Positions 32,858 through 43,028 of a stretch of 64,000 nucleotides of DNA are shown in pieces (position 1 is the first letter of the stretch; each line of letters opens with the position of its first letter). The notes below the pieces were generated by a model. That model was not told the origin of the DNA. It made no database searches and was given only the letters and a program-made list of their open reading frames with translations. Both the position numbers and the translations under genes were made by a program. The stretch lies in contig NC_015573.1 in NCBI RefSeq assembly GCF_000214705.1, positions 1,884,911 through 1,948,910 on the forward strand, written 5' to 3'. Source of the stretch: Desulfofundulus kuznetsovii DSM 6115. Lineage in GTDB: Bacteria; Bacillota; Desulfotomaculia; Desulfotomaculales; Desulfovirgulaceae.

Positions 32858-34549
32858 TTATTTTTCTATAATTCCCCTGGCCTGTTCCAGCAGGTGACGG
32901 GCATGATCCCTGGCCAGGCCGTCTGCCTCCCGCCCGCCGAGCATGCGGGCCAGTTCCGCCAGGCGGCCTTCCTCATCCAGCCTTCTCACCCGGGTGGTGG
33001 TTTGACCGGCCCGGACTTCTTTGGAAATGCTGAAGTGGGTGCGGGCAAAACTGGCTATCTGGGGCGCGTGGGTAACGCATATCACCTGGCGGTGGCCGGC
33101 AATATCGGCCAGCTTTTCGGCCACGGCCACCAGGGTCCTCCCACCGATGCCCGCATCTACTTCGTCAAAAACCAGTGTGGGCAGCTCATCCACTGCAGCC
33201 AGGATGGCGCGCATGGCCAGCATCACCCGGGACAGCTCACCCCCGGAAGCAATTTTGGCCAGGGGGCGCAGGGGTTCCCCCGGGTTGGGAGAGATCAGAA
33301 ACTCCACCCGCTCCCGCCCGGCAGCGGAAGCCCCGGTCAGGTCTTCAAAGAGAACCTGGAATTCCACCTTACCCATTTCCAGATCCGCCAGTTCCCGGGC
33401 CACCGCCTCTTCCAGCTTCCGGGCATGTTCCCGGCGGGCCCGGGACAGGTCCAGTGCTTTTTGCTGCCAGCGCTCTTCCCAGAGTTTGATCTCCTCCTCC
33501 AGCGCTGCCGCATTTTCCTCGCTAAAAGCCAGCTTTTCCAGTTCGGCTGCCGCCTCTTCACGGTAACGCAGGATTTCCTCCACACTATCACCATACTTGC
33601 GCTTGAGGTCGCGAATACGGGAAAGTCTCTCCTCCACTTCCTGCAGGCGGCCGGGGTTAAATTCCACCCCGTCCCGGTAACGGGCCAGCTCCCGCGCCAC
33701 ATCCTCCACCTGGTATAAAACGCTTTCCAGGGTCGAGGCCAGGGACAAAAGCTCCGGATCAAGCCGGGAAAGCTCCTCCAGGTCCCGGCAGGCCCGGCCC
33801 AGGAGATCCATTACCGCCGGGATGCCTTCCTCTCCTCCATGCAGGGCCTGATAACACCGGCCGGCCAGGGCCGCAATCTTTTCGGCATTGGCCAGGCGGT
33901 TGCGCTCCTGGGTGAGCGCTTCCTCTTCTCCCGGCAGGAGGCGCGCACGATCAATCTCCTGAACCTGATATGTAAGCATGTCCAGGCGGTGCAGCCTGTC
34001 CCTCGCACCGTGGCGGAGTTCCTCCAGTTGAGACGTAAGCTCACGCCACCTGTGGTAGATTTCGGCCACCTCCTGCCGCAAGGACCACAATCCTCCAAAA
34101 CGATCCAGGAGATCCCTGTGCCGGTCGGGGTTAAAAAGCGACTGGCTTTCGTGCTGGCCGTGAATATCCACCAGATGCTGGCCCGCTTCCCGGTAGACGC
34201 TTAGAGCAACCACCTGCCCGTTTAACCGGCAAATGTTGCGCCCGCTCCGGACCAGTTCCCGGGACATGATCAGCATCCCGTCTTCTTCCAGAGGGATTCC
34301 CCACGCCTTTAGCTTTTCCTTCAGCACAGCTAACGGGTGAATCTCAAAAACTGCCGCAACCCTGGCCCTTTCCTTACCCGTGCGGATAAATTCCGCCCAC
34401 GCCCTGCCGCCCAGGGCCACCTGCAGGGCCTCCACAATTATGGATTTTCCCGCACCCGTTTCCCCGGTGAGTACATTTAATCCGTGAGTAAATTCAATGG
34501 TCTGCCGGTCAATAAGGCCGAAATCCTGAATATCCAGGGAAACCAGCAA
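32858..34549 (-). CDS. recN: DNA repair protein RecN
   Basis: RecN, 563 residues, is an SMC-like ATPase for double-strand break repair. The N-terminal Walker A is LTGETGAGKSI (28-38), the long coiled coil covers about 155-370, and the C-terminal ABC signature LSRVMLAMR with Walker B TLVFDEVDAGIGG are intact. Length matches the family. It lies 4 bases after argR and ends the argR-recN transcript with a terminator. Confidence 0.95.
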   Translation of the reverse strand: MLVSLDIQDFGLIDRQTIEFTHGLNVLTGETGAGKSIIVEALQVALGGRAWAEFIRTGKERARVAAVFEIHPLAVLKEKLKAWGIPLEEDGMLIMSRELVRSGRNICRLNGQVVALSVYREAGQHLVDIHGQHESQSLFNPDRHRDLLDRFGGLWSLRQEVAEIYHRWRELTSQLEELRHGARDRLHRLDMLTYQVQEIDRARLLPGEEEALTQERNRLANAEKIAALAGRCYQALHGGEEGIPAVMDLLGRACRDLEELSRLDPELLSLASTLESVLYQVEDVARELARYRDGVEFNPGRLQEVEERLSRIRDLKRKYGDSVEEILRYREEAAAELEKLAFSEENAAALEEEIKLWEERWQQKALDLSRARREHARKLEEAVARELADLEMGKVEFQVLFEDLTGASAAGRERVEFLISPNPGEPLRPLAKIASGGELSRVMLAMRAILAAVDELPTLVFDEVDAGIGGRTLVAVAEKLADIAGHRQVICVTHAPQIASFARTHFSISKEVRAGQTTTRVRRLDEEGRLAELARMLGGREADGLARDHARHLLEQARGIIEK

Positions 34550-34553
34550 TTCC

Positions 34554-35009
34554 TCACCCCCTGGCCAGCTGATTTAAGCGTTGCAAAACTGTAGTTACCA
34601 GTTTTTTCGGTTTAACTATAATCAAAATGGTATCGTCCCCGGCCACGGTGCCGATAATTTCCGGCCAGGCCGCCTGGTCAATGGCCGAAGCCACACCCTG
34701 GGCCTCGCCCGGCAGTGTCTTAACCACCACCAGGTTTTCGCTAAAATCGATGAGCTGTACCGAGCTGCGCAAAAGCCTTTTCAACCGTTCATCCCGTCTT
34801 AAAGGGGGCGTTTCACCGGGAGCGGCATAGCGAAAAGTATTGCCCTCACCAGGAACCTTGACCAATCCCAGCTCCCGGATATCCCGGGAGACGGTGGCCT
34901 GGGTAACGGGAAACCCGGCGGCCCGCAGGGCCTCAGCCAGTTCTTCCTGGGTTTCGATAACCTGCTGGCGGATGATCTCAAGGATTAGCCTTTGCCGCCG
35001 GGCCTTCAC
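34554..35009 (-). CDS. argR: Arginine repressor ArgR
   Basis: ArgR, 151 residues, controls arginine metabolism. The N-terminal winged helix (about 1-70) contains [18 protein letters not shown], and the C-terminal arginine-binding oligomerisation domain has [13 protein letters not shown]. argR next to recN is conserved in Firmicutes. It overlaps the upstream methyltransferase stop by four bases (ATGA). Confidence 0.95.
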   Translation of the reverse strand: MKARRQRLILEIIRQQVIETQEELAEALRAAGFPVTQATVSRDIRELGLVKVPGEGNTFRYAAPGETPPLRRDERLKRLLRSSVQLIDFSENLVVVKTLPGEAQGVASAIDQAAWPEIIGTVAGDDTILIIVKPKKLVTTVLQRLNQLARG

Positions 35010-35584
35010 ACTTCAGCACCCGCCTTTTCCAGTAGAATGACTACCGGCGCCCTGGAAGAACGATTCCAGAAGGATAACCTTACCACCGTATATTGACGGG
35101 GAGAAAGGCCCCGGGTGAACTCCTCCACAACCCTCAGTTCCTCTGTGGCGCCCGGATGTCCCGTGTAAACCACAAGGGAAATGCGCCCCCCGGAAGCTAA
35201 AAGGGACAGGGCCGCCTTGAGCGCTTCCAGGGTGGATTCGGGCCGGGTGATGATCCGGTGGTCCCCGCCGGGCAAATAGCCCAGGTTAAACATAACTGCC
35301 TTCACGGCACCGGGAACATGGGCGGCCATTTCCCGGTGGTCTGCGGCCAGCAGGATCACCCGGTCCAGCAAACCGGCCCCGGCCAGCTGTTCCCTGGTTT
35401 TTTCCAGGGCCTGGATCTGAATGTCAAAGGCAAAAACCTTCCCCTGCGGCCCCACACCCCGGGCTAAGAACAGGGTGTCCCGGCCGTTACCCGCGGTGGC
35501 GTCCACCGCCAGGCAGCCGGGCACCAGCACCGGAGCAATAAAGCTTTGCGCCCACTGGACCGCACTGGCACTTCTAGCAACCAT
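35006..35584 (-). CDS. mnmM: SAM-dependent tRNA methyltransferase, MnmM/YtqB-like
   Basis: This 192-residue class I methyltransferase has the SAM motif [15 protein letters not shown] (about 27-41) and a catalytic region [13 protein letters not shown] (about 97-109), the YtqB/MnmM pattern. MnmM methylates the wobble uridine side chain (nm5s2U34). Its gene lies in the same interval between nadK and argR in other Clostridia, and the overlaps on both sides fit one operon. The family assignment is good; substrate is by homology. Confidence 0.82.
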   Translation of the reverse strand: MVARSASAVQWAQSFIAPVLVPGCLAVDATAGNGRDTLFLARGVGPQGKVFAFDIQIQALEKTREQLAGAGLLDRVILLAADHREMAAHVPGAVKAVMFNLGYLPGGDHRIITRPESTLEALKAALSLLASGGRISLVVYTGHPGATEELRVVEEFTRGLSPRQYTVVRLSFWNRSSRAPVVILLEKAGAEV

Positions 35585-36443
35585 TCAGACGCTCACCCTC
35601 ACTTAGCTTCTGGCGCAGGAGGTAGAAAAAGCTGCGGTTTTTCAGGCGGATCAACCGGGCACGGTGAGCCGCCTGCTGGATGAGCACCGTATCATTGAAT
35701 TCTAATTTGCAGCCCTGCTGGCCATCAACCGTTAACATAACTTCCCCCTGTTTTGAGCGAACAATCACCCGCACCCGGCTGGCAGCGTTAATGACCAGCG
35801 GCCGTGCCCAGAGGGAATGGGGACAAATGGGGGTGACCACCATCAGGTCCAGCTCCGGGGTAACCAGGGGACCGCCGGCGGAAAGGGAATAGGCCGTGGA
35901 ACCGGTAGGGGTGGCTACAATCAGACCATCAGCGGGATAGGTGGTGACGAAATCTTCGTTAACATGAGTTTCCAGAAAAATGAGCCGGGCAAAGGCTCCT
36001 TTGGTAATTACCGCATCGTTTAAACCAATAACCCGCTCAACTGTATGCCCTTCCCGGATAACCCTGGCCTCAAGCATCATCCGCTCCTCGACGGTATACC
36101 GGCCGGCTAAAAGTTTCTCCAAACCGGACCAGAGTTCCGGAACATCAATTTCGGTTAAAAAACCGAGATGGCCAAGATTGATTCCCAGAAGCGGTATGCC
36201 CCGGGGAGCGGATTCCCGGGCGCAGCGCAGCAGGGTACCGTCTCCGCCCAGCACCAGCACGATTTCTGTTTCCTCAACGAGCTGTTCCCGGGGGAGGCCC
36301 AGTTCGGGGCGGCCCAGGGCGGCGGCCGTATCAACGGCCATCACCACCCGGCAACTCCGTGCAGTCAGCCAGTCAACAATTTGTTCCACCAGGGGGGCTA
36401 CCCTTTGTTTACCCAGGTTAACCACCAGGCCGATGGTTTTCAT
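35574..36443 (-). CDS. nadK: NAD kinase
   Basis: NadK, 289 residues, makes NADP from NAD and ATP. Signature motifs are [12 protein letters not shown] (near 66-77) and [12 protein letters not shown]. The later [15 protein letters not shown] helps close the active site. Length is typical. It overlaps the methyltransferase start by 11 bases and follows tlyA by 12. Confidence 0.95.
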   Translation of the reverse strand: MKTIGLVVNLGKQRVAPLVEQIVDWLTARSCRVVMAVDTAAALGRPELGLPREQLVEETEIVLVLGGDGTLLRCARESAPRGIPLLGINLGHLGFLTEIDVPELWSGLEKLLAGRYTVEERMMLEARVIREGHTVERVIGLNDAVITKGAFARLIFLETHVNEDFVTTYPADGLIVATPTGSTAYSLSAGGPLVTPELDLMVVTPICPHSLWARPLVINAASRVRVIVRSKQGEVMLTVDGQQGCKLEFNDTVLIQQAAHRARLIRLKNRSFFYLLRQKLSEGERLNGC

Positions 36444-36455
36444 CGGGTCACTCCT

Positions 36456-37301
36456 TTAGTCAAAACCGCCGGTGGGCGGGCTAACCCTGTTACCGGCGTC
36501 AAGTTCCGCGTGGGCCCTGGCCACTACCGCCGGGATAGTGGAAGAAAGGTCTACCTGGTCGGGGACGCTCCGGTCAAAACAAACCAGAAATTCGATGTTG
36601 CCCTCCGGCCCCTTAATGGGCGAAAAATCGAGACCCCGTACGCCCCACCCCAGATTCTTAATGACCCGGCAAACGGCGGTAATGACTTCCCGGTGTACCG
36701 CCGGGTCCCGCACCACTCCCTTTTTCCCCACCTTTTCCCGGCCGGCCTCAAATTGGGGTTTAATGAGCGCTACACCCAGGGCATCGCCGGTAATCAGTTC
36801 CTGCAGTCTGGGTAGCACCTTCTCCAGGGAAATAAAAGAAACATCTACCACCGCTATATCAGCCAGGCATGGCAGGTCCTGCGGCCCAAGGTAGCGGATG
36901 TTGGTGCGCTCCAGGAGTACCACCCTGGGGTCTTCCCGGAGCTTCCAGGCCATCTGGCCGTATCCCACATCCACGGCAATAACCAGGCGGGCACCATGCT
37001 GCAGGGCACAATCGGTAAACCCGCCGTGCGATGCCCCCACATCAAGAACTACCCGGCCGGTAAAATCGAGCTGAAAGCTGTGAATGGCTTTTTCCAGTTT
37101 TAAACCGCCGCGGCTGACGTAAGGCATACGAGCGGTAACCTCAATCCGGCTCCGGGGATCCACCATCCGGCCGGGCTTATCCACCGGTTGGCCGTCAACC
37201 CGTACCTGTCCGGCCATTACGGCTGCCCTGGCCTTTTCCCTGCTGGCAAAAAGTCCCCGTTCCACCAGCAACAAATCCAGGCGCTGCCTGGCAGCGGTCA
37301 T
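36456..37301 (-). CDS. tlyA: TlyA family rRNA methyltransferase
   Basis: This 281-residue protein has an N-terminal S4 RNA-binding domain (about 3-62, [20 protein letters not shown]) and a FtsJ/RrmJ-type methyltransferase domain with [20 protein letters not shown]. TlyA methylates 16S and 23S rRNA at 2'-O positions. ATG 37301 overlaps the dxs stop (ATGA) and has GGAGTG before it. The dxs-tlyA-nadK-argR-recN order is standard in Clostridia. Confidence 0.92.
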   Translation of the reverse strand: MTAARQRLDLLLVERGLFASREKARAAVMAGQVRVDGQPVDKPGRMVDPRSRIEVTARMPYVSRGGLKLEKAIHSFQLDFTGRVVLDVGASHGGFTDCALQHGARLVIAVDVGYGQMAWKLREDPRVVLLERTNIRYLGPQDLPCLADIAVVDVSFISLEKVLPRLQELITGDALGVALIKPQFEAGREKVGKKGVVRDPAVHREVITAVCRVIKNLGWGVRGLDFSPIKGPEGNIEFLVCFDRSVPDQVDLSSTIPAVVARAHAELDAGNRVSPPTGGFD

Positions 37302-39217
37302 GGCCACTGCACTCCAATTTTCACCTTTGTTTTTGCCCTGTGTGCACCCAGGGCCTTTAGTACGGTATTAACCAGCACTTCCACGGTCAGGCCGCAGCGG
37401 GCCAGCAAAACGGCCCGGCTGCCGTGCTCGATGAACTCGTCGGGGATGCCCAGGCGGATGACCTGGACGTTACGCAATCCCCTGTCGCCGAGCAGTTCCA
37501 GCACGGCACTGCCGAATCCTCCCTGCAGGACGTGCTCTTCAATGGTAACCACCCGCCGGGTGCGCAGGGCATAGCGGGTAATACATTCCTCATCCAGCGG
37601 CTTGACGAACCGGGCGTTGATCACCGTGGCATGGATGCCCTGCTGTTCCAGAAGGGAAGCCGCCTCCCCGGCCAGGGAAACCATGGTGCCGGCGGCCAGC
37701 AGGGTTACATCGTCTCCTTCCCGGAGCACCCGGGCCTTTCCAACCGGCAGGGGGAGGATTTCCTCGTCCAGGGGGCATCCCGTACCGGCACTCCGGGGAT
37801 AGCGTAAAACCGCCGGTCCCGGATATTCCAGCGCCGTTTTCAACATCCGGCGAAGTTCGTTTTCGTCCCCGGGAGCCATGAGCACCAGGTTGGGAATTGA
37901 TCTCAGGTAAGCAAAATCAAACACGCCGTGATGGGTGGCTCCGTCTTCCCCGACCAGACCCGCCCGGTCAAGGGCAAAGGTTACGGGCAGGTTTTGAAGG
38001 CAGACATCGTGGAGCACCTGGTCGTAGGCCCTCTGCAAAAAGGTAGAATAAATAGCCACCACGGGCCTCAATCCGCCCGCCGCCAGGCCCGCGCCCAGGG
38101 TAACGGCGTGTTGTTCGGCAATACCAACATCATAGAACCGTTCGGGAAAGGCAGCGGCAAAATGATCCAAACCGGTACCGGAAGGCATGGCTGCGGTAAT
38201 GGCCACAATGCGCTTGTCCCGGCGTCCCAGTTCCACCAGGGTGCGCCCAAATACCTCGGTATAAGAGGGAGGCTGCCCCGGCTTTTTAATTACCTGGCCC
38301 GTTTTAACTTCAAACGGACCAACCCCGTGAAATTTATCGGCATTCTCCTCCGCCGGCGGGTAACCCCGCCCCTTGCGGGTGAGCACGTGTACCAGTACGG
38401 GTCCTCTGGTGGTTTTGGCCTGCTGGAAGACATTGATCATGGCCTGGATATTGTGCCCGTCAATCGGCCCCAGGTAGATGAAGCCGAGTTCCTCGAAAAA
38501 CATGCCGGGTACTACCAGATATTTCAGGGAGTCCTTTACCCGCTCCACCGCTTTAACCACGCGGGGACCAATGGCTGGAATGCGCTTTAAAAGCTGTTCC
38601 AGCTCTTCCTTGCCTTTGGAATACATGGGATCGGTGCGGAGGCGGCTCAAGTATTTGGCAAGCCCTCCCACATTGGGGGCAATGGACATCTCGTTGTCAT
38701 TTAAAACAACGATTAAACTGGTCTTATGGTGGCCGGCATGGTTTAAAGCCTCAAAGGCCATGCCCCCGGTCATCGCCCCGTCCCCGATCACCGCTACCAC
38801 GGAGTAATTGTCGCCCTTGAGGTCCCGGGCCAGGGCCAAACCTAAAGCTGCGGAAATGGAGGTGCTGCTGTGCCCGGTGCCGAAGGCATCGTGTTCGCTC
38901 TCCTGGGGTCTGGGAAAACCGCTGATGCCCCCAAACTGACGCAGCGTATGAAAAACCGGGCGGCGGCCGGTAACCAGCTTATGCACATAGGACTGGTGCC
39001 CTACGTCCCAGACAATTTTATCCCGCGGAGTTTGAAAAACCCGGTGTAAAGCCAGGGTAAGTTCCACCACCCCCAGATTGGGGGCCAGGTGGCCGCCGTT
39101 TTTGGCTACTGTTTCGATAATCTCCTGCCGGATTTCGGAAGCAAGCTGCTGTAAAGCGGTCATATCCAGAGAGCGTAGATCCGCCGGAGAATTAATTGTT
39201 GAAAGCAAGTCTCCCAT
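37298..39217 (-). CDS. dxs: 1-deoxy-D-xylulose-5-phosphate synthase
   Basis: Dxs, 639 residues, condenses pyruvate and glyceraldehyde 3-phosphate for the MEP isoprenoid pathway. The thiamine-diphosphate motif [18 protein letters not shown] lies near 150, followed by VLNDNEMSI. The transketolase central domain ([24 protein letters not shown]) and C-terminal domain follow. It lies after oapA, part of a segment with ispA, which consumes the pathway's products. Confidence 0.96.
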   Translation of the reverse strand: MGDLLSTINSPADLRSLDMTALQQLASEIRQEIIETVAKNGGHLAPNLGVVELTLALHRVFQTPRDKIVWDVGHQSYVHKLVTGRRPVFHTLRQFGGISGFPRPQESEHDAFGTGHSSTSISAALGLALARDLKGDNYSVVAVIGDGAMTGGMAFEALNHAGHHKTSLIVVLNDNEMSIAPNVGGLAKYLSRLRTDPMYSKGKEELEQLLKRIPAIGPRVVKAVERVKDSLKYLVVPGMFFEELGFIYLGPIDGHNIQAMINVFQQAKTTRGPVLVHVLTRKGRGYPPAEENADKFHGVGPFEVKTGQVIKKPGQPPSYTEVFGRTLVELGRRDKRIVAITAAMPSGTGLDHFAAAFPERFYDVGIAEQHAVTLGAGLAAGGLRPVVAIYSTFLQRAYDQVLHDVCLQNLPVTFALDRAGLVGEDGATHHGVFDFAYLRSIPNLVLMAPGDENELRRMLKTALEYPGPAVLRYPRSAGTGCPLDEEILPLPVGKARVLREGDDVTLLAAGTMVSLAGEAASLLEQQGIHATVINARFVKPLDEECITRYALRTRRVVTIEEHVLQGGFGSAVLELLGDRGLRNVQVIRLGIPDEFIEHGSRAVLLARCGLTVEVLVNTVLKALGAHRAKTKVKIGVQWP

Positions 39218-39244
39218 TTTTTCCCCTTCCCGACGTGCCTGGTG

Positions 39245-39832
39245 TTATTTGCCTGCCCGACGGTTTTTTTTCCTGATCACACTTATCCCCGTCAACTGTT
39301 CAAAGGCAGCCAGCAACTTTCCCACCAGAAAAATTACCTCGTTGGCCCGGGAAATGGCTATGCGCTTACCGGCAGCCTTGCCGCCCACTGTAAAAGCGGC
39401 AATAAGAGCGGTTACCATCATATTCAACAAAGCCTGGTTGATACCCTTCCAGTAAAGTAAGATTTGCAAAACCAGGGCAATTCCCAGGGCACCACTTACC
39501 GTTCCGGCAATATCCCCGATAACATCGTTACAGATGTTGGCCACCCGGTCGGCGTTCCGGATCAGATATACCCCTTCCCTTGCCCCGCGCACCCGCTTGG
39601 CCGCTCTGGCATGGAAAGGGGACTCTTCAGCAGCTGCCACCGCCGTACCCACGATATCGGCCAGGATACCGATCAGTATAATTATAACTAAAAAAAGAAA
39701 AGATAAAAAAAGACTTTTCACCTTACTGGCCAGCAATTCTGAAAACCAAAAAAATATTATGGCCAGTAAAAAAGAGGCCGTACCCACCATAATGACGTAC
39801 CGGCCTGAAACTGTAGATTTATTGTTTCCCAA
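39245..39832 (-). CDS. oapA: OLE RNA-associated membrane protein OapA
   Basis: OapA, 195 residues, is the integral membrane protein that binds OLE RNA and brings it to the membrane. Four hydrophobic segments are visible: about 13-31, 42-62, 115-132 and 134-152. Conserved acidic spots ADIVGTAVAAAEE and CNDVIGDIAGTVSGALG flank a basic loop (HARAAKRVRGAREG). The start is TTG 39832 behind GAGGTG. The gene directly follows the OLE RNA region and precedes dxs, the arrangement known in B. halodurans and Clostridia. Identification combines this context with sequence. Confidence 0.88.
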   Translation of the reverse strand: MGNNKSTVSGRYVIMVGTASFLLAIIFFWFSELLASKVKSLFLSFLFLVIIILIGILADIVGTAVAAAEESPFHARAAKRVRGAREGVYLIRNADRVANICNDVIGDIAGTVSGALGIALVLQILLYWKGINQALLNMMVTALIAAFTVGGKAAGKRIAISRANEVIFLVGKLLAAFEQLTGISVIRKKNRRAGK

Positions 39833-39869
39833 ATACAGTCACCTCATACGGGGAGGAAAAAGAGAGTTA

Positions 39870-40495
39870 TGTATCATGGGGACAAGTGACAGCAGCGCGG
39901 GTAAATATTGTGGCTTCAGGTCCAGCAGGTTTTCCCAAGCAGCCACCGGCTGTCGCCAGGCCGGCGGTTTCCCCTTCGGGCTGCCTCCGGGACGTTGCCG
40001 GTCCCGGGGCTGGATTACCACTTAGTCCACACTGCAATCCCCGCACTGCCCCGGTGTTACCGGACAGCCTAGGAGTTTTCCCCGGCAGGATGGCCTTTTT
40101 CTAGCCTCTTTTGCAGTAACGGTTTCAGTCCACCGGCTACCTTCCCCTGGGCCCACCGGGGATATGAGGTACCGGCTGCCAACGACATCCACCGCTACCA
40201 CTCAAGGCAGGCTACACTGCACGCAGCTTTCACCACGTGCAGGTTCACACCCCAAGCCATAGTACGGCTTTTATGCTTTCCCACGCACTTGGGTCTCCGC
40301 GGAGTCAGGGTCCACGCCCGCATGCCTTTGCGGCTCGCCCTCACTCCTTAACTCCCAGTACCAGCCCCCGACTGGGCGTCAGCAGCCAGCACCAGGAACT
40401 TCATCGATGTGCCCGCGACGGATTTTTAGGCCCGTCTTCAAAAAAGGCATACCTGACTAGGATACTGCGTCACTTATCCCACTTTCTAGTTCTGA
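39870..40495 (-). ncRNA. ole: OLE RNA (ornate, large, extremophilic RNA)
   Basis: This 626-base region between ispA and oapA has no protein-coding frame of note but is dense in paired segments, for example the stem CCGGGAC/GTCCCGG (39988-40008) and a 5' hairpin CACTTTC-AGAACTA-GAAAGTG (about 40478-40498, minus strand). A SigA-type promoter precedes it (40502-40531). The position between ispA and oapA/dxs is the known OLE locus. OLE forms a membrane ribonucleoprotein with OapA and affects growth under cold, alcohol and Mg stress (known from B. halodurans). Ends are estimated: the 5' end from the promoter, the 3' end from loss of structure. Confidence 0.85.
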
Positions 40496-40501
40496 AAGTG
40501 C

Positions 40502-40531
40502 ATTATAACATAAGCTCAGAAATAAAAGCAA
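40502..40531 (-). promoter_or_regulatory. Promoter of OLE RNA
   Basis: On the minus strand TTGCTT (40531-40526) and TATAAT (40507-40502) are 18 bases apart. The -10 is consensus. Start of transcription is predicted near 40495, exactly where the structured region begins. Confidence 0.7.
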
Positions 40532-40540
40532 ATGGTGCTG

Positions 40541-40612
40541 CTAACCTTTAAGATGACCCCCGGTTGGCAGTAGCTCGCCGTTGATATACAAACCCTTCAG
40601 GGTCATTGCCAC
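40541..40612 (-). CDS. Possible 23-residue micro-ORF between ispA and OLE
   Basis: GTG 40612 follows AAGGAG with nine bases spacing; the frame reads M-A-M-T-L-K-G-L-Y-I-N-G-E-L-L-P-T-G-G-H and ends at TAG 40543-40541. It starts 22 bases after the ispA stop and ends just before the OLE -35. The ribosome site is strong, but such a short frame could be chance. No family known. Confidence 0.4.
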   Translation of the reverse strand: MAMTLKGLYINGELLPTGGHLKG

Positions 40613-40633
40613 GCGTTAAATCTCCTTAAAGCT

Positions 40634-41524
40634 CTAAAAATCCCGCGTAATTACAAACCGGACCAGTTCTCGCAAAAAATCGGCACGCTCATCAAAAGGC
40701 TCCAGGGCGGCCAGGGCTGCCGCGACCGCTTCCCCGGCCTTTGCCCTGGCCACATCCAATCCGAAAAGAGCCGGATAAGTAGCCTTTTTATTTCTTTCGT
40801 CGCTGCCCACGGGTTTGCCCAGCCTGGCCGGGTCACCTTCCACATCCAGGATATCGTCCTGTATTTGAAAAGCCAGACCCAGGTTCTCGGCGTAAATAGT
40901 CAAGGCCTCCAACTGCTTTTCCTTTGCGCCGGCTAAAATGGCCCCTGCCCGCACGGCCACCCGGTACAGCGCCCCGGTTTTGTGGCGGTGGATATATTCC
41001 AGGGTAGCGGCATCTACTGCGGTGTCTGCAGCCAGTGTATCCACCACCTGCCCGCCAATGAGCCCCAGGGTGCCGGCAGCCGCCGCCACCTCCTCAATAA
41101 CCTGAACCACCCGTTCTGCCGGTGCCAGCTGGTTTTGGGCGTTTTTGGCCAGAAGAGCAAAGGCATGAGTGAGCAGGGCGTCCCCCGCCAGGATGGCTAC
41201 CGCTTCACCATAAACCCGGTGACAGGTCGGCTTTCCCCGCCGGAAATCATCGTTGTCCATGGCAGGCAGATCGTCATGGATCAAAGAATAGGTATGGATC
41301 AATTCCAGGGCACAGGCCGCGGGCAACACCCTTGCAGGGTCGCCTCCTACCGTTTCGGCCGCTGCCAGGGCCAGGACGGGCCGCAGCCGTTTCCCCCCGG
41401 CAAAAAGGCTGTACCGTATGGCCTGGTGAATTACAGGCGGATAAGTATCTTCCGGTGGTAAAAACTCATCCAGTGCCCGGTCCACCAGGGCTGCCCTGGC
41501 TTTCAGTTCGGTTAAAAAGTCCAA
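40634..41524 (-). CDS. ispA: Farnesyl/geranyl diphosphate synthase
   Basis: IspA, 296 residues, builds prenyl diphosphates from IPP and DMAPP. The first aspartate-rich motif is LIHDDLPAMDNDDFRRGKP (near 80-98) and the second is FQIQDDILDVEGD (near 218-230), with GGKRLRPVLALAAAE at the substrate region. The start is TTG 41524 behind GGAGTAAG. It lies six bases after xseB in the xseA/xseB-ispA-dxs region typical of Firmicutes. Confidence 0.95.
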   Translation of the reverse strand: MDFLTELKARAALVDRALDEFLPPEDTYPPVIHQAIRYSLFAGGKRLRPVLALAAAETVGGDPARVLPAACALELIHTYSLIHDDLPAMDNDDFRRGKPTCHRVYGEAVAILAGDALLTHAFALLAKNAQNQLAPAERVVQVIEEVAAAAGTLGLIGGQVVDTLAADTAVDAATLEYIHRHKTGALYRVAVRAGAILAGAKEKQLEALTIYAENLGLAFQIQDDILDVEGDPARLGKPVGSDERNKKATYPALFGLDVARAKAGEAVAAALAALEPFDERADFLRELVRFVITRDF

Positions 41525-41529
41525 CTTGC

Positions 41530-41787
41530 TTACTCCTTCCTCTCCGGGTTGAGCAGATCTACCAGACAGGGGTCGGAATCTTTTAATACCGGTTCTCCCT
41601 TTTCATTGGCGGTGAGTATGGAAATACGCTCCTCGGCCTTTTCCAGCTCCTGATGACAGAAACGCGTCAGGGTAATCCCCTCCCCGAAAAGGGCCAGGGA
41701 TTTTTCCAGAGGCAACTGTCCTTCTTCCAGTTCCCGTACCACTGCTTCCAGTCTGGCCAGCGCTTCTTCAAAGGTTAGTTTTTTCAT
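41530..41787 (-). CDS. xseB: Exodeoxyribonuclease VII small subunit
   Basis: XseB, 85 residues, is the small subunit of exonuclease VII. The family pattern [34 protein letters not shown] appears at the start (helical pair). It is separated from xseA by folD, fchA, a small ORF, a mobile element and a radical SAM gene. It ends six bases before ispA. Confidence 0.95.
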   Translation of the reverse strand: MKKLTFEEALARLEAVVRELEEGQLPLEKSLALFGEGITLTRFCHQELEKAEERISILTANEKGEPVLKDSDPCLVDLLNPERKE

Positions 41788-41789
41788 AG

Positions 41790-42764
41790 CTATACCTCGC
41801 TTTTTAAAAATCTCTCCCGCAACGCCGGGCCGTTTAAATAGTCGCAGAGTCGCCCCTGGCAGGTGTTCAGTTCTTCCAGCCTGGCTTCAATCCTTTGCTT
41901 TACCTGCCACCAGCTCACTCCCCAGTTGGAGAAAAGCACCCGGTCATAGGGTCCTCGGCCGACCAGGCGCTGGATGACGATATCCGGGTGCAGGTATTCC
42001 AGAAAGGTGACCACCCGGTCCACGTATTCTTCCATGGGAATGATGGTAAACTCCCCCCGCTGGTACATTTCCCCCAGTACGGTATCCCGGACGACGTAAA
42101 GGGAGTGGAGCTTTACATATTGCACCTGCAGGGCGGAGAGAATCTTGGCGTTTTCAATTACGTCAAGCATATCGTCCCAGGGCAGGTTGAGAATCAGGTG
42201 CACGCAGATTTCCAGCTCCCGCTTTTTGATGCGCTGCACCGCATCTATAAATTCGGCCAGGGTATGCCCGCGGTTTACCCGCAACAGGGAATGGTAATTC
42301 ACCGTTTGCAGCCCCAGTTCGATATCCATAACCAGATTTTTTTCCCGGCCCACTTCCGCCAGGAAATCCAGGTAACGGTCGTTGATGCAGTCCGGGCGCG
42401 TGGAAATGGAAATGCCCACCATATCTTCACCGGCGGCAGCGGCCAGGATATACTCCCGGAAACGCTCAAAGGGCAGGTAAGTATTGGTAAAAGCCTGGAA
42501 GTAGGCGATGAATTTATCCGCCTTGTAGCGTTTGCGGAAAAACTCCCGGTTGGCTGCCAGCTGTTCCTCCACCGAGAGGCTGCTGGGCAGGCACTCAAAA
42601 CCCGCCCCCTCCTCGTCGCAGAAGATACACCCCCCGGTGCTTATTATGCCGTCCCGGTTGGGACAGGTCCCGGGGAGGTTGATGGGCAGCTTGTATACTT
42701 TGCCCCCGAATTTTTCCTTCAGAAATTCCGAATAAACCCGGTAGCGGGTCTGGCTTGCGGACAT
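41790..42764 (-). CDS. TIGR01212/YhcC-type radical SAM protein
   Basis: This 324-residue radical SAM protein has an unusual cluster motif C34-(11)-C46-x2-C49 ([16 protein letters not shown]), typical of the YhcC/TIGR01212 family and unlike the usual CxxxCxxC. IEYAxSIELGLQT-like text appears as [23 protein letters not shown]. The reaction is unknown. It ends two bases before xseB, so it belongs to that operon here. Confidence 0.85.
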   Translation of the reverse strand: MSASQTRYRVYSEFLKEKFGGKVYKLPINLPGTCPNRDGIISTGGCIFCDEEGAGFECLPSSLSVEEQLAANREFFRKRYKADKFIAYFQAFTNTYLPFERFREYILAAAAGEDMVGISISTRPDCINDRYLDFLAEVGREKNLVMDIELGLQTVNYHSLLRVNRGHTLAEFIDAVQRIKKRELEICVHLILNLPWDDMLDVIENAKILSALQVQYVKLHSLYVVRDTVLGEMYQRGEFTIIPMEEYVDRVVTFLEYLHPDIVIQRLVGRGPYDRVLFSNWGVSWWQVKQRIEARLEELNTCQGRLCDYLNGPALRERFLKSEV

Positions 42765-42837
42765 GGATGACCCTCCCTGGCCCCTATCTTACCACAAATG
42801 GCCGGCAGCACAAATACCCGTTTTGTTTGCGGATGAT

Positions 42838-42866
42838 TTGACAAAGGAGCGGACCTTGCTTATCGT
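42838..42866 (+). promoter_or_regulatory. SigA-type promoter for the 44-residue ORF
   Basis: TTGACA (42838-42843) and TATCGT (42861-42866) are exactly 17 bases apart on the plus strand. Transcription would begin near 42873, 15 bases before the ORF start. Confidence 0.7.
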
Positions 42867-42887
42867 ATGAATCAGGGGGGTGAAAAT

Positions 42888-43022
42888 ATGTCCCGGATAG
42901 AGGAACTGGTGCGGGCAATCGAGGAACTCTCCCTGGAGGAACAAAAGCAATTATTTGATCAACTGGCGGATCTGCTGGACCTGCTGGGCTGGATCAAGCT
43001 AAATGAGGTGACGTTTTATTAG
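42888..43022 (+). CDS. Small acidic helical protein (44 residues), unrecognised
   Basis: ATG 42888 follows GGGGGGTGAAAAT and the frame ends at TAG 43020-43022. The peptide begins M-S-R-I-E-E-L-V-R-A-I-E-E-L and is almost entirely helical and rich in Leu, Glu and Asp (SLEEQKQLFDQLADLLDLLG). A good promoter and ribosome site make it credible. Heptad-like spacing suggests a coiled-coil partner, perhaps antitoxin-like, but nothing proves this. It runs opposite to its neighbours and ends seven bases before a mobile element. Confidence 0.6.
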   Translation: MSRIEELVRAIEELSLEEQKQLFDQLADLLDLLGWIKLNEVTFY

Positions 43023-43028
43023 CCAAAC

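Noticed and set aside
32894-33718. Plus-strand frame of 274 codons
   Set aside because: Antisense shadow of recN, which is intact on the minus strand.
40237-40551. Plus-strand frame of 104 codons in the OLE region
   Set aside because: It lies antisense to a structured RNA, is rich in His, Arg, Ser and Pro without family resemblance, and has no ribosome site.
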